This document shows, piece by piece, positions 33,970 through 43,480 of a stretch of 53,270 nucleotides of DNA. The DNA is from Bryobacterales bacterium (GTDB lineage: Bacteria > Acidobacteriota > Terriglobia > Bryobacterales > Bryobacteraceae), in NCBI GenBank assembly GCA_025350625.1, contig JANXXL010000311.1:1-53270 (forward strand), given 5' to 3'. Numbering within the stretch: the stretch's first letter is position 1; each line of letters opens with the position of its first letter. The position numbers were made by a program, and so were the translations under genes. The notes beneath the pieces were generated by a model that did no database searches, had not been told where the DNA came from, and saw only the letters and a list, made by a program, of their open reading frames with translations.

Positions 33970-34161
33970 ATGGCGAAAGTGTGTGACGTTTGCGGGCGTG
34001 GTCCCCAGTTTGGCAACCGGGTAAGCCATGCGCACAATTTGACGAAGCGGCGCTGGAACATCAATTTGCAGGAAGTCCATGCAGTGGTGAAAGGCGCTCC
34101 CAAGCGGATTCGCGTGTGCACCTCGTGCATTAAAAACGGCAAGGTCGAAAAAGCGGCCTAG
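33970..34161 (+). CDS. rpmB: 50S ribosomal protein L28
   Basis: This 63-residue protein reads [23 protein letters not shown] at the start and [18 protein letters not shown] at the end. It keeps the two CxxC zinc knuckles that many L28 proteins have lost. A GGAG site lies 11 bases before the ATG. The longer frame from 33925 has no support. Its TAG stop is shared with the convergent ada gene in a CTAG at 34158-34161. Confidence 0.97.
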   Translation: MAKVCDVCGRGPQFGNRVSHAHNLTKRRWNINLQEVHAVVKGAPKRIRVCTSCIKNGKVEKAA

Positions 34162-35237
34162 GCTGAAATCAGACCCCTTCTCTCTTTTTCAAGCTCCAGC
34201 AAGATGCGTTTGCGCCACAGGCCGCCTCCGTAGCCACCCAGCTCTCCATTTTGATTCACCACCCGATGGCATGGAATTAGAATGGCAATGCGGTTCATAC
34301 CGTTGGCGCGGCCCACCGCGCGGGAGGCTCCTGGCTGCCCTAGGGCGCGGGCGATGTCCTGATAAGAGCGCGTCTCGCCGCAAGGGATGGCGAGCAGTTC
34401 GCTCCACACCCGTTGTTCAAATTCCGTCCCGGGGTAAATCAGCGGCACTGTGAACGCGCGGCGCTTGGCGGCGAAGTAATCGGTCAGTTCCGCGCGGAGT
34501 TGGCGCAGGTGGTCGTTCTCGCCGGGCACCATGGCCATGGGGAACCGGCGGCGAATGCGATCGAACTGGGCTTCGAGCATGCGGCGATCACTGAACTCGA
34601 GCAGACAAATTCCCTGGGACGACGCGCCGGCCACCATCGGGCCGAGCGGGGTTTCAATCCATGCCAGATAGATGCAGTCGCCTTTTTCAATCTGGCCGGG
34701 CGGTTTGCCGAAGAGCCGTGCGAAGGCGGTACGGAAGCCGCTATGCGATTCAAAACCGGAGTCAAAAACTGCGTCGTCGATGGGCGCGCCGCCGCGGATG
34801 CTCACGAATGCCTGGCCCAGGCGGCGCGCGCGGCAGTAGGCTTGGAAGGTCATGCCGTATTCGCGCAAAAAGTAGCGGCGTACGCGGGCGGCTTCGAGAC
34901 CCATCTCGCGCAAGCCGGATTCGCGGATGCGGGCGCCGCCGCTTTGATCGACGGTCCCAAGCAGACTGCGCACCCACTCGGGAGCCGAGGATTCGGTCGG
35001 GCGACAGCGCTTGCAAGGGCGATAGCCGGCAAACACTGCTTCTTTGACGGTGGCGAAGAATTCGACGTTTCGGGGCAGCGGTTTGCGGGCGGGGCAGGAG
35101 GGCAGGCAGAAGATGCCGGTAGTGCGGACGGCGGTGAAGAACAGTCCGTTATAGGTGGCGTCGGAGGCGAGAAACGCGCGCTCCATCTCAGGGCGCGGCG
35201 GTAACAAGGGGAAGGCGTTCACGGCAGTAGCTTGCAT
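34158..35237 (-). CDS. ada: Ada-type bifunctional DNA repair methyltransferase/regulator
   Basis: This 359-residue protein has the Ada domain order. The N-terminal zinc and methyl-acceptor domain has [14 protein letters not shown] and [10 protein letters not shown], four Cys including the phosphotriester acceptor. An AraC-type helix-turn-helix follows ([21 protein letters not shown], and [20 protein letters not shown]). Last is the O6-methylguanine methyltransferase domain with [19 protein letters not shown], acceptor Cys near residue 320. It repairs alkylated DNA and activates its own regulon. ATG 35237 is preferred; a longer frame begins at 35273. Confidence 0.93.
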   Translation of the reverse strand: MQATAVNAFPLLPPRPEMERAFLASDATYNGLFFTAVRTTGIFCLPSCPARKPLPRNVEFFATVKEAVFAGYRPCKRCRPTESSAPEWVRSLLGTVDQSGGARIRESGLREMGLEAARVRRYFLREYGMTFQAYCRARRLGQAFVSIRGGAPIDDAVFDSGFESHSGFRTAFARLFGKPPGQIEKGDCIYLAWIETPLGPMVAGASSQGICLLEFSDRRMLEAQFDRIRRRFPMAMVPGENDHLRQLRAELTDYFAAKRRAFTVPLIYPGTEFEQRVWSELLAIPCGETRSYQDIARALGQPGASRAVGRANGMNRIAILIPCHRVVNQNGELGGYGGGLWRKRILLELEKERRGLISA

Positions 35238-35358
35238 GGAGACAGTGTAGGGCTTCACGCGAATTGCCTCCACCGAAAAACCGACGCGGAATTATTCCAC
35301 ACGCTACGGCGAGCGGCCGGGCCACTTGTCCAACGCCTCGCCGGCCCACTGCGGACTC

Positions 35359-35647
35359 TCACCGGTTGGGCAGGTGGCAGTTCATGCATTCAGTGAAGGG
35401 ACTCCCGGCCTGATGCGGGTATGCTCCTGAATGCTTGCGGCAGGCGGTCCGTGGGGCGAACTGGCGACATGGCACTGGAGGCGCACCGTGCCATGCAAGT
35501 CAGGGCACGAGACACAGGTAACTCAGCGCAGGTACATGGCGGTCTGCACGAAATCGTTGCCCTGCATGCGGAACCGACGTAACTCGGAGCTACGCTGGCG
35601 ATAACTACACTTGCAGCGAAGGTACCCAGAAGGATGGCCGTTCGCAT
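35359..35647 (-). pseudogene. decayed multihaem cytochrome c (in-frame stop, frameshifts, internal deletion)
   Basis: The minus strand starts at ATG 35647 with MRTAILLGTFAASVVIASV and then APSYVGSAC, the signal peptide and YVGSxxC beginning of a multihaem cytochrome. In a shifted frame it continues RMQGNDFVQTAMYLR, a stop (TGA near 35522), then VTCVSCPDLHGT and LQCHVA. The CxxCH site at 35502-35516 has Pro for His. A further frame holds SPFTECMNCHLPNR with an intact CMNCH (35374-35388), ending at 35359. The known order for this cytochrome type is QGNDFVQ, CxSCHDxHGT, then CxxCHMP. The order is kept, but most of the middle is missing. It follows the small membrane protein gene directly. Confidence 0.75.
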
Positions 35648-35652
35648 CTGCC

Positions 35653-35919
35653 CTATTTTAACTTGGTCAGCTTGGCGGGCTGGGACTGCTCGCAGGCGAT
35701 GGAGTCGGTTACGCCGGAAGCAATGGCCGCGCACGCGTTCGAGATGGCGGTGCGCGTCGCAAATGCTTCGGTAGAGCCCGAGGCAGTCCGGCAATTGGTC
35801 TGGCCGTTGAAGGTCATGCACGCTTCGTAACGGTGGCTGGCGAGATTAAAGCTGGAGTAAACGATTACCCCCAGAATCACCAGGACGATCACGATGCCCA
35901 CCAGAACGGGTTTCTTCAT
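35653..35919 (-). CDS. small membrane-anchored Cys-containing protein, unknown
   Basis: This 88-residue protein starts at ATG 35919, overlapping the accA stop by ATGA. A single N-terminal helix (KPVLVGIVIVLVILGVIVYSS) is followed by a polar extracytoplasmic part with four Cys (EACMTFNGQTNCRTASG, NACAAI, IACEQS). The Cys could form two disulfides. I recognise no family. It is the last intact gene of the dnaE-accA transcript and lies six bases before the cytochrome remnant. Confidence 0.7.
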   Translation of the reverse strand: MKKPVLVGIVIVLVILGVIVYSSFNLASHRYEACMTFNGQTNCRTASGSTEAFATRTAISNACAAIASGVTDSIACEQSQPAKLTKLK

Positions 35920-36770
35920 GGGCTCACCATCGCTTGCTCCTTGAAGAACGAGCCCATCTTGCGGAATTTATTGTAGCGGTCGTCGATGAGCTGCTTCGGT
36001 GTCAGTCCGGAAAGTTCGGCGAGGCTGGCGCGCAAGGTGGTGCGGACCGCTTCGGCGGCGGCGTCGGGATCGGTGTGGGCTCCTTCGCCCGGTTCGGGGA
36101 CGATGCCGTCGATTAAGCCTAACTTGAGAAGATCGGGAGCCGTGATCTTGAGAGCAGCAGCCGCCTCCGGCGCGCGGGCCGAATCGCGATAGATGATGGC
36201 CGCGCAGCTCTCGGGCGAAATGACGCTATACCAGGCGTTCTGCAGCATGTAAACGCGATTGCCGACGGCTACGCCTAACGCGCCGCCGCTACCGCCTTCG
36301 CCGATCACCACAGCGATCACCGGCACACTCAGGCGCGACATTTCGCGGAGGTTGTAGGCGATGGCCTCGGCCTGCCCGCGCTCTTCGGCGTCGAGGCCGG
36401 GATAAGCGCCGAGGGTATCGATCAGGGAAATGATGGGGCGCGAGAACTTGGCCGCCAGCTCCATCGCACGCATGGCCTTGCGGTAGCCTTCGGGTTTGGG
36501 CATGCCCCAGTTGCGGAACACTTTTTGCTTGGTGTCGCGGCCCTTCTGCTGGGCGATCACCATGACGGGGCGTTCTTCGAACCAGGCCATGCCGGTGATC
36601 ATGGCATGATCGTCGGCATAGAAGCGGTCGCCGTGAATCTCGTTGAAGTCGGTAAACAGGCGCTGGATGTAATCGAGCGAATGCGGGCGCTTGGGGTGGC
36701 GGGCCAGTAGCACGCGGTCCCAACTGGGATTCGACTTAGCTGGAATCGGGGGAGTTTGGGGGTCAGCCAT
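35916..36770 (-). CDS. accA: acetyl-CoA carboxylase carboxyltransferase subunit alpha
   Basis: This 284-residue protein is the alpha carboxyltransferase subunit for malonyl-CoA synthesis. It has RPHSLDYIQRLFTDFNEIHGDR, MVIAQQKGRDTKQKVFRNWGM, PEGYRKAMRAMELAAKF, then IDTLGAYPGLDAEERGQAEAIA and GEGGSGGALGVAVGNRVYMLQNAWYSVISPE, all AccA hallmarks. It is somewhat shorter than the about 319-residue E. coli protein at both ends. It follows dnaE by 12 bases, a classical dnaE-accA arrangement. accD is not in the window. Confidence 0.97.
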   Translation of the reverse strand: MADPQTPPIPAKSNPSWDRVLLARHPKRPHSLDYIQRLFTDFNEIHGDRFYADDHAMITGMAWFEERPVMVIAQQKGRDTKQKVFRNWGMPKPEGYRKAMRAMELAAKFSRPIISLIDTLGAYPGLDAEERGQAEAIAYNLREMSRLSVPVIAVVIGEGGSGGALGVAVGNRVYMLQNAWYSVISPESCAAIIYRDSARAPEAAAALKITAPDLLKLGLIDGIVPEPGEGAHTDPDAAAEAVRTTLRASLAELSGLTPKQLIDDRYNKFRKMGSFFKEQAMVSP

Positions 36771-36782
36771 GCGGCGGTCGCG

Positions 36783-39700
36783 TCAGTTAGCCAGAATTTC
36801 CATCGCTTCGGATCCGCACAGACGCGAAACCTCGGCGCAGAATTCCTTGTCCGGCCGTACTTTGACGGTCACATCCAGGATAACCGAGAAATCACGCGGT
36901 TTTTCCAGGCGCAGCCGCACTTCGGTTTCGCCGGGCTTGGCGCGAAACAGATTTTGGAGGGCGGCGGCGCAGTCGGCGGAAGACGCTCCGTTGACCGGCA
37001 CTTTGATTGAGATCAACGAGGGCAGATTCACACGAGCAACTTCGAGCGGGACGATTTCCTGCACCGAAATCTTCGGTGGGGCGTTTTCCTCGGGCAGCAC
37101 CAGTCCTCGGATGAGGACGGCCTTGTCTTCGCCGAGAGATGGCGTGAGGCGCTCATATTGAGTAGAAAAAACCATGGCTTCAATGCAACCTTCCAGATCT
37201 TCGATCTGCATCAAGGCCCAGGGCTTGCCATCGCGGGTGCGCTTACGTTGGACCGCCGTGAGAATGCCGCACAGTGCGACTTCTGCGCCCTTTTGCAAAC
37301 CCTCAAGATTCGAAGTCGTGTGCGTAGCCAACTCGGCCACTTTGTCTTTGTACTGATCTAAGGGATGGCCAGTGATGTAGAAGCCCAGCATCTCCTTTTC
37401 GCTAGTGAGCTTTTCGGGGCCGCTCCAATCGGGGACTTTTGGAAGCGGGTGTTCGGAGGCGGGCTGCTCGGCGGTGAGCATCGCGAACAACCCGGACTGG
37501 CCGCTGGCGCGATCCTTCCAAACACGCGTTCCATTTTCCATGGCGCTGTCGATTACGGCCATAAGCTGCGCGCGCGTTCCCTCCAGCGTATCCATGGCGC
37601 CCGCCTTGATGAAGCTCTCAATCATGCGGCGATTCACAGCGCCGAGGTCTACACGCTCGCAGAAATCGTAAAGCGAGGTGAAGGGGCCGGCTTCGGTGCG
37701 AGCTTTGGCGATGGACTCGACCGCGTTTGCGCCGACATTTTTGATCGCGCCGAGGCCGAAGCGAATGCCTTCGTCGGGTCCGGAGACGACCGGGGTGAAG
37801 TCAAGGTCAGACGAATTGACGTCCGGGGCGAGCACGCGGATGTGCATCTCGCGGCACTCGTTAATGTACTTGACTACTTTCGCTGTGTTCCCGGTTTCAG
37901 ACGTGAGCAACGCCGACATGAACTCGATCGGATAGTGCGCTTTGAGGTATGCGGTCACATAGGCCAGATACGCGTAGGCCGCCGAGTGCGACTTGTTAAA
38001 GCCGTAGCCTGCGAACTTCTCCATCTGGTCGAAAATTCGCTCGGCCTTTTTCGCGGGATGGCCGTTCTTCTTAGCGCCGGCGGCGAAGCGTTCGCGTTGC
38101 TGGGCCATTTCCTCGGCTTTTTTCTTGCCCATGGCGCGACGCAGCAAGTCGGCTTCGCCGAGCGAATATCCGGCGATGCGGTTGGAGATCTGCATCACCT
38201 GTTCCTGGTAGACCATGACGCCGTAGGTCTCCTCCAGGATTTCCTTCAGTTCGGGCAGATCATAGACCACTTCCTTGCGGCCGTGTTTGCGATCGACGAA
38301 GTCGTCGATCATGTCCATGGGGCCGGGGCGGTAGAGCGCGTTGAGGGCGATCAAATCTTCGATGCGGTCCGGCTGGTAGCGGCGGAGGACGTCGCGCATC
38401 CCCGGTGATTCGAACTGGAACACCCCGCTGGTGAGGGCTTTGCTGAAAATCAACGCGTAAGTTTGCTGATCGTCGAAAGGAAGTTCTTCTACCGTCAGGC
38501 GGACGCCACGATGGCGCTCGATCAGCTTTAGCGCATCGGCGATGATTGTGAGCGTCGTCAGGCCCAGGAAATCCATCTTCAGGAGTGACAGCTTTTCCAG
38601 GCCATTCATGTCGTACTGCGTGACAATTTCGTCTTTGTTGGTCTTATAGAGCGGGACGATCTCTCTCAGCGGCAGCGGCGAGATAACCACGCCAGCCGCG
38701 TGGACGCTGGCATTGCGTGCCATGCCCTCCAGGCGCTCGGCGACCTCCAGAACTTCTTTTACTTTGGGGTCCTGGCGAGCCAGCGCGTCAAGCTGCGGCT
38801 CCATCTGCCGCGCCTGCTTCAGCTTTATGTTGAGCGGCATCGTGGGGATGAGCTTGGTGATGCGGTCGACTTCGCCGAAACCCATGTCGAGCACTCTGCC
38901 CACGTCCTTGATGGCGGCGCGCGCCCCCATAGTTCCGAAGGTGATGATCTGGGCGACTTGTTCGCGCCCGTATTTTTCGGTGACGTATTGAATCACTTCG
39001 CCGCGCCCGCGGGTGCAGAAATCGATATCGATGTCGGGCATGGAAATGCGCTCCGGATTCAGAAAGCGCTCGAACAGCAAACCATAGGCTAGAGGATCGA
39101 TGTCGGTGATCTCCATGGCGTAGCTGACTAAACTGCCCGCGGCCGAACCGCGTCCTGGGCCCACGGGAATACCGCGCTGCTTGGCGAAGCGGATGAAATC
39201 CCAGACAATCAGGAAGTAACCCGAGAACTTCATCTCCTGGATCATCTTGATTTCGCGGTCCAGGCGTTCGGCGTATTCGGCGAGGTCGTGCTTCAAATGG
39301 CCTTGTGCAGCCAGCGCCTCCAAACGGCCGCGGCGTTTTTCAAATCCCTGGCGTGCTACGTACTCGAAGAAGCTGTCGGTTGTGTGGTCTTGCGGAATAG
39401 GGAAGCGAGGGAACGGCTCGGCGACTTTTTCGAGCTTGAGCTGGCAGCGTTGGGCTATATCATAGGTCCGGTTTAGTGCGTGTTCGACCTCGCCAAACAG
39501 CGCCATCATCTCTTCGCGCGTCTTGATGTAGAAGGCTTCCTGCTCGAAGCGCATGCGATTCAGGTCGGACATGGACTTACCGGTCTGAATGCACAGCAGA
39601 ATTTCGTGGGCGCGCGCGTCGGTCTTGCGCAGGTAGTGGGAATCGTTGGTGGCTACCAACGGAATGCCGGTATCGGAAGCCAGCCGATGCACCAGCGGCA

Positions 39701-40256
39701 TTACTTTGGCGTCAGGTTCCAGGCCATGATCCTGCAATTCGAGAAAGAAATTTTTCGGGCCGAACAGGTCGGTGTATTCGAAAGCGATGCGGCGCGCGTC
39801 TTCGTAGCGGTCCTGGAGAAGGGTTTCGTTGATGTCGCCACGCAGGCACGCGGAGAGTGCAATCAGCCCCTTTGAGTGGCGCGAGAGTAGGTCCTTATCG
39901 ATGCGCGGCTTGTAATAGAAGCCTTCGAGATAGCCGGTAGAAACCAGTTGGATGAGGTTGCGGTAGCCTTCCTGGTTTTCGCACAGCAGCACCAGATGGT
40001 TGTAGCGGTTGGACTCGCTCTTGACGCCGATGCCCTGCTGGGCGACATACACCTCGCAGCCGATGACCGGGTGGACGCCATTCTCCTGGGCTTGAGTGTA
40101 GAACTCGACGGCGCCGAAGAGATTGCCATGATCGGTCATGGCAATGGCGGGCATTTTCTGCTCCGCCACGACCTTCATGAGCTGGGAGATTTCGCAGGCT
40201 CCGTCGAGCAGCGAGTAGTCGGTGTGGCAGTGGAGATGAACGAACGGGTTGGCCAT
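36783..40256 (-). CDS. dnaE: DNA polymerase III alpha subunit
   Basis: This 1157-residue replicative polymerase runs from ATG 40256 (MANPFVHLHCHTDYSLLDGA). The PHP domain leads with HLHCHTDYS. The palm has GPGRGSAAGSLVSYA and PDIDIDFCTRGRGEVIQYV, with the catalytic Asp pair near residue 405. The fingers follow (KMDFLGLTTLTII, GKKKAEEMAQQRERF, FNKSHSAAYAYLAYVTAY), then an OB-fold (VALCGILTAVQRKRTRDGKPWALMQIEDLEG). It is the major type DnaE, not the error-prone DnaE2. A longer start at 40298 has no better ribosome binding site. It is co-transcribed with accA. Confidence 0.97.
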   Translation of the reverse strand: MANPFVHLHCHTDYSLLDGACEISQLMKVVAEQKMPAIAMTDHGNLFGAVEFYTQAQENGVHPVIGCEVYVAQQGIGVKSESNRYNHLVLLCENQEGYRNLIQLVSTGYLEGFYYKPRIDKDLLSRHSKGLIALSACLRGDINETLLQDRYEDARRIAFEYTDLFGPKNFFLELQDHGLEPDAKVMPLVHRLASDTGIPLVATNDSHYLRKTDARAHEILLCIQTGKSMSDLNRMRFEQEAFYIKTREEMMALFGEVEHALNRTYDIAQRCQLKLEKVAEPFPRFPIPQDHTTDSFFEYVARQGFEKRRGRLEALAAQGHLKHDLAEYAERLDREIKMIQEMKFSGYFLIVWDFIRFAKQRGIPVGPGRGSAAGSLVSYAMEITDIDPLAYGLLFERFLNPERISMPDIDIDFCTRGRGEVIQYVTEKYGREQVAQIITFGTMGARAAIKDVGRVLDMGFGEVDRITKLIPTMPLNIKLKQARQMEPQLDALARQDPKVKEVLEVAERLEGMARNASVHAAGVVISPLPLREIVPLYKTNKDEIVTQYDMNGLEKLSLLKMDFLGLTTLTIIADALKLIERHRGVRLTVEELPFDDQQTYALIFSKALTSGVFQFESPGMRDVLRRYQPDRIEDLIALNALYRPGPMDMIDDFVDRKHGRKEVVYDLPELKEILEETYGVMVYQEQVMQISNRIAGYSLGEADLLRRAMGKKKAEEMAQQRERFAAGAKKNGHPAKKAERIFDQMEKFAGYGFNKSHSAAYAYLAYVTAYLKAHYPIEFMSALLTSETGNTAKVVKYINECREMHIRVLAPDVNSSDLDFTPVVSGPDEGIRFGLGAIKNVGANAVESIAKARTEAGPFTSLYDFCERVDLGAVNRRMIESFIKAGAMDTLEGTRAQLMAVIDSAMENGTRVWKDRASGQSGLFAMLTAEQPASEHPLPKVPDWSGPEKLTSEKEMLGFYITGHPLDQYKDKVAELATHTTSNLEGLQKGAEVALCGILTAVQRKRTRDGKPWALMQIEDLEGCIEAMVFSTQYERLTPSLGEDKAVLIRGLVLPEENAPPKISVQEIVPLEVARVNLPSLISIKVPVNGASSADCAAALQNLFRAKPGETEVRLRLEKPRDFSVILDVTVKVRPDKEFCAEVSRLCGSEAMEILAN

Positions 40257-40364
40257 ACGAATAACCCGGGGGAGACTTTTAGTATAGCTGCCGTCCATTA
40301 ACTGCGCCCGTCAGATACAATTCGGGGTGAGGATTTTGCGACTAGCTATACAGAGAGGGCAAAA

Positions 40365-41714
40365 ATGAGATATCCACTTCGATTTTGGATGCTGGCTTGC
40401 TTGATCGCGATGTTACTGCTTCTGGTTCTGCCGGGGAAGCCCGTAGCTGCGGCGGCGAATCAGGTGGTGCTCATCGTGGGAGGCGATGTGGAATGGGCGC
40501 TGAACTCCCGGCCTCCGACGGTTCGCTATCGCATCACCGACCCCAAACCTTACGGCGGGCTGGTGTTTGGTAAACGCGATGTACGTGACCAGGTCACCGG
40601 CGACTGGCCTCCGGTCCCTTACGTCTATGAGGGCGAGAGCAAGAAGTATCTGGATAGTCTTGGTCTCAAGGGCGGCAGCGACGAGGCCGGTGGGGACAGC
40701 TTAAGCTACCCGCTGCCAAAGCAGGTAAACGCCAATACGTCGAAATCGCCAACCGGCCAGGAATATACCCAAGATTACTCATCCAACGTAGAGCTCTTGA
40801 ACTATCCGTTGAAACGCCTGGCGCCCATCTTCCATGGGGCAGATCTGGTGTTTGTCAATTGCGAGGGCGCTCTCTCCGATCACGGCCGTCAGAACGGCGT
40901 GAACCGTTCACCGGAGAAGTTCGCAAAGTCTATGAAGGAGGCGGGGATCGGCATCGTGAACCTCGCCAATAACCATACTTTCGATGCCGAAGAACGAGGG
41001 TTCCTTGACACCATCCGCAATCTTGACTCGGTGGGCATAGCGCATACCGGCGGCGGACGCGATTTAGCCGATGCGCGAAAGCCTTACATCGTCGAGCGGA
41101 ATGGCATCAAGCTAGGCTTCGTCAGCTACACGCAATTCACCAACTTTGGCGAGTCCGCATTCGCGGCTGACGGGCGCGCCGGGGTCGTGCCCATGGATCC
41201 ATTCCTGATTAAGGAGGACATCCGCAAGTTGCGGCCGCAGGTGGATTACGTCCTGGTGGCGATCCATTGGTCGACTTCCGTGTCCAAAGTGGTCAGCCCG
41301 GAGAACCGCAAATTGGCGCACGAACTGATTGATGCGGGCGCAGATGTAATCCTGGGACATCATCCGCCTCATCCGAAAGGGATTGAGGTTTATCACGGAA
41401 AGGTCATCCTCTACGCCCCGAGCAACGTCTTGAGGGGGCACACTAGCATGACTTCGGACGACGGCTACCTGGCTCGCTTCACGATGGGGAAAAAATCGGT
41501 GGAAAAGGTCGAAGTTTTGCCCATGGCGGGAAAAGGACAACCGGATGGACACACTGGGCCGTACGATCCAAAACTGTTTCAGCCTTTTATCATGCAGGGT
41601 TCGAGCGCGCAGCAGCTTCTGGAGACGATTAGCGCCCGCTCTGCCGCATTGGATACTCCGATGAAGATCGAAGGCGATAAAGGTGTAATTACGGTTTCGG
41701 CGGCTAGTAAATAA
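40365..41714 (+). CDS. CapA family metallophosphatase-like exported protein
   Basis: This 449-residue protein has a signal peptide (residues 1-31, MLACLIAMLLLLVLP with AAAA cleavage region). The CapA (PGA_cap) fold follows with metallophosphatase motifs: IVGGDVEW, DLVFVNCEGALSDHG, IVNLANNHTFDAEERGFLDT, VLVAIHWSTS and ADVILGHHPPHPKGIEVYHGK. CapA is needed for poly-gamma-glutamate or related capsule assembly; the long insertion at about residues 55-150 is unusual for it. No capB or capC gene adjoins. The start is ATG after a GAGAGGG stretch. Confidence 0.88.
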   Translation: MRYPLRFWMLACLIAMLLLLVLPGKPVAAAANQVVLIVGGDVEWALNSRPPTVRYRITDPKPYGGLVFGKRDVRDQVTGDWPPVPYVYEGESKKYLDSLGLKGGSDEAGGDSLSYPLPKQVNANTSKSPTGQEYTQDYSSNVELLNYPLKRLAPIFHGADLVFVNCEGALSDHGRQNGVNRSPEKFAKSMKEAGIGIVNLANNHTFDAEERGFLDTIRNLDSVGIAHTGGGRDLADARKPYIVERNGIKLGFVSYTQFTNFGESAFAADGRAGVVPMDPFLIKEDIRKLRPQVDYVLVAIHWSTSVSKVVSPENRKLAHELIDAGADVILGHHPPHPKGIEVYHGKVILYAPSNVLRGHTSMTSDDGYLARFTMGKKSVEKVEVLPMAGKGQPDGHTGPYDPKLFQPFIMQGSSAQQLLETISARSAALDTPMKIEGDKGVITVSAASK

Positions 41715-41732
41715 GAGGCCGGCGAGGCATAG

Positions 41733-43406
41733 TCAGATCCGCTTCAGCACCTGAGAAATCATTGACTGGGCTTCCTGCTGGATTTGGTTCAAGTGATCGC
41801 GATCCCGGAAACTCTCGGCGTAAATCTTGTATACGTCTTCGGTTCCGGAGGGCCGCGCCGCGAACCATCCGTTGCGGGTGATCACCTTGATCCCGCCGAT
41901 AGGATTGCCGTCGCCGGGAGCATTGGTCAGAACCGTTTCGATCCGCTCGCCAGCCAGTTCGGAAGCCGGAATATCCTTGGGCGATATCTTACCGAGCCTG
42001 GTGCGCTCATCTGCATTGGCTGGCGCGTCGATGCGTTCATATACCGGGCGGCCCATTTGCTCGCACAGGCCGGCATAGATTTCGCCCGGATCTTTCCCGC
42101 TGCGCGCGGTGATTTCCGCCGAGAGCAGGGCCGCGGTGATGCCGTCTTTGTCGGTAGACCAGGGCGACCCTTCGCGCGCCAGGAACGACGCGCCCGCGCT
42201 TTCTTCTCCCCCGAATCCCAGCGTGCGATTCATCAGGCCTTCCACAAAAAACTTAAAGCCCACGGGGACTTCATACACTTTGCGCCCAATTTCGTCCGAC
42301 ACGCGGTCGATCATGCTGCTGCTGACCACGGTTTTGCCCACCGCCGCGGCGACCGGCCAGCCGGCGCGCTGCCGGTATAAATATGAGATGCAAACCGCCA
42401 GGTAATCGTTGGGCGGAAGGAGGCCGCAGCTCTTGGCGACGATGCCGTGACGGTCATGATCGGTGTCGCAGGCGAATGCGATATCGAAGCGATCCTTCAA
42501 GCCGATCAGGCTGCGCATGGCGTAAGGCGATGATGGGTCCATGCGTATTCTTCCATCCCAGTCGAGAGTCATGAAACGGAAGGTAGGGTCTACGGTAGGG
42601 TTCACTACTTCCAGATTGAGGCCATAGCGCTCCGCGATGGGAGCCCAATAATGGACGCCGGCGCCGCCCAGCGGGTCGACTCCCATTTTTATTCCGGAAT
42701 CGCGAAGCAGATCCATGTCGATGACGGTGGCGAGGCCCGAAACATACTCGCCGATGTAATCGTGGCGGCGGGTGGTGGCGGCTTTCAGTGCAGCGGGGTA
42801 GGGCAGGCGCTTCACAGCATCCAGTTTGCTTTCGAGATATGTATTGGCCAGATCCTGGATGAATTTTGTGATGCCGCTGTCGGCCGGCCCGCCGTGCGGC
42901 GGATTGTATTTAAACCCGCCATCCTCGGGCGGATTGTGCGACGGCGTGATCACGATACCGTCAGCCAACGCGGCGGTTCCACCGCGATTGTGCAGCAGAA
43001 TCGCATGGGAAATCGCAGGTGTGGGCGTAAAGTCCACGTCGGTCAGGCCAGCGGGTCCTGGGCGCGCGGATGCGATCCGGACTTCAACCTCGTTCGCCGC
43101 CAACACTTCGAGAGCAGTGATGAATGCCGGCTCGGATAAGACGTGGGTGTCGATTCCCAGGAAAAGTGGACCGCTAATGCCGGATTGCCGTCGATACGCA
43201 CAGATCGCCTGCGTCACGGCCAGAATATGGGTTTCGTTGAAGGAGGCTTGCAGCGCCGTTCCGCGATGGCCAGAGGTCCCGAAAGATACGCGCTGCGCCG
43301 CGACGCCCGGGTCGGGATGAACGGCATAGTACGCCTCGATCAAGCGCGCGGGGTCAATGAGGCTGGCGGATTCCGCCGGCTGACCGGCTAAGGGACTCAC
43401 GGACAT
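41733..43406 (-). CDS. pgm: phosphoglucomutase (alpha-D-glucose phosphate-specific)
   Basis: This 557-residue protein interconverts glucose-1-phosphate and glucose-6-phosphate. It has VSFGTSGHRGTALQASFNE, the phosphoserine loop GIVITPSHNPPEDGGFKYNPP with Ser near residue 156, the metal loop ACDTDHDRHGIV, the sugar loop GFGGEESAGASF, and the C-terminal RPSGTEDVYKIYAESF. Length and motifs match bacterial Pgm of the E. coli type. It provides glucose-1-phosphate for dTDP-sugar or glycogen synthesis, so it could feed rfbB. It is convergent with the capA-like gene. Confidence 0.96.
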   Translation of the reverse strand: MSVSPLAGQPAESASLIDPARLIEAYYAVHPDPGVAAQRVSFGTSGHRGTALQASFNETHILAVTQAICAYRRQSGISGPLFLGIDTHVLSEPAFITALEVLAANEVEVRIASARPGPAGLTDVDFTPTPAISHAILLHNRGGTAALADGIVITPSHNPPEDGGFKYNPPHGGPADSGITKFIQDLANTYLESKLDAVKRLPYPAALKAATTRRHDYIGEYVSGLATVIDMDLLRDSGIKMGVDPLGGAGVHYWAPIAERYGLNLEVVNPTVDPTFRFMTLDWDGRIRMDPSSPYAMRSLIGLKDRFDIAFACDTDHDRHGIVAKSCGLLPPNDYLAVCISYLYRQRAGWPVAAAVGKTVVSSSMIDRVSDEIGRKVYEVPVGFKFFVEGLMNRTLGFGGEESAGASFLAREGSPWSTDKDGITAALLSAEITARSGKDPGEIYAGLCEQMGRPVYERIDAPANADERTRLGKISPKDIPASELAGERIETVLTNAPGDGNPIGGIKVITRNGWFAARPSGTEDVYKIYAESFRDRDHLNQIQQEAQSMISQVLKRI

Positions 43407-43480
43407 GTTGGGAGTGGCGCTATGTTCATGTTACGCTGCGGGCGGCGGTTTCTGGTATGGTGTGAGATTCATCCGCTTGT

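Noticed and set aside
35390..35821. 143-residue minus-strand frame read as one gene
   Set aside because: It joins an out-of-frame part of the small membrane protein region to the cytochrome remnant. The intact gene (35653-35919) and the pseudogene (35359-35647) explain it better.
37365..38408. 347-residue plus-strand frame across dnaE
   Set aside because: It is antisense to conserved polymerase motifs and shows no signal, domain or ribosome binding site.
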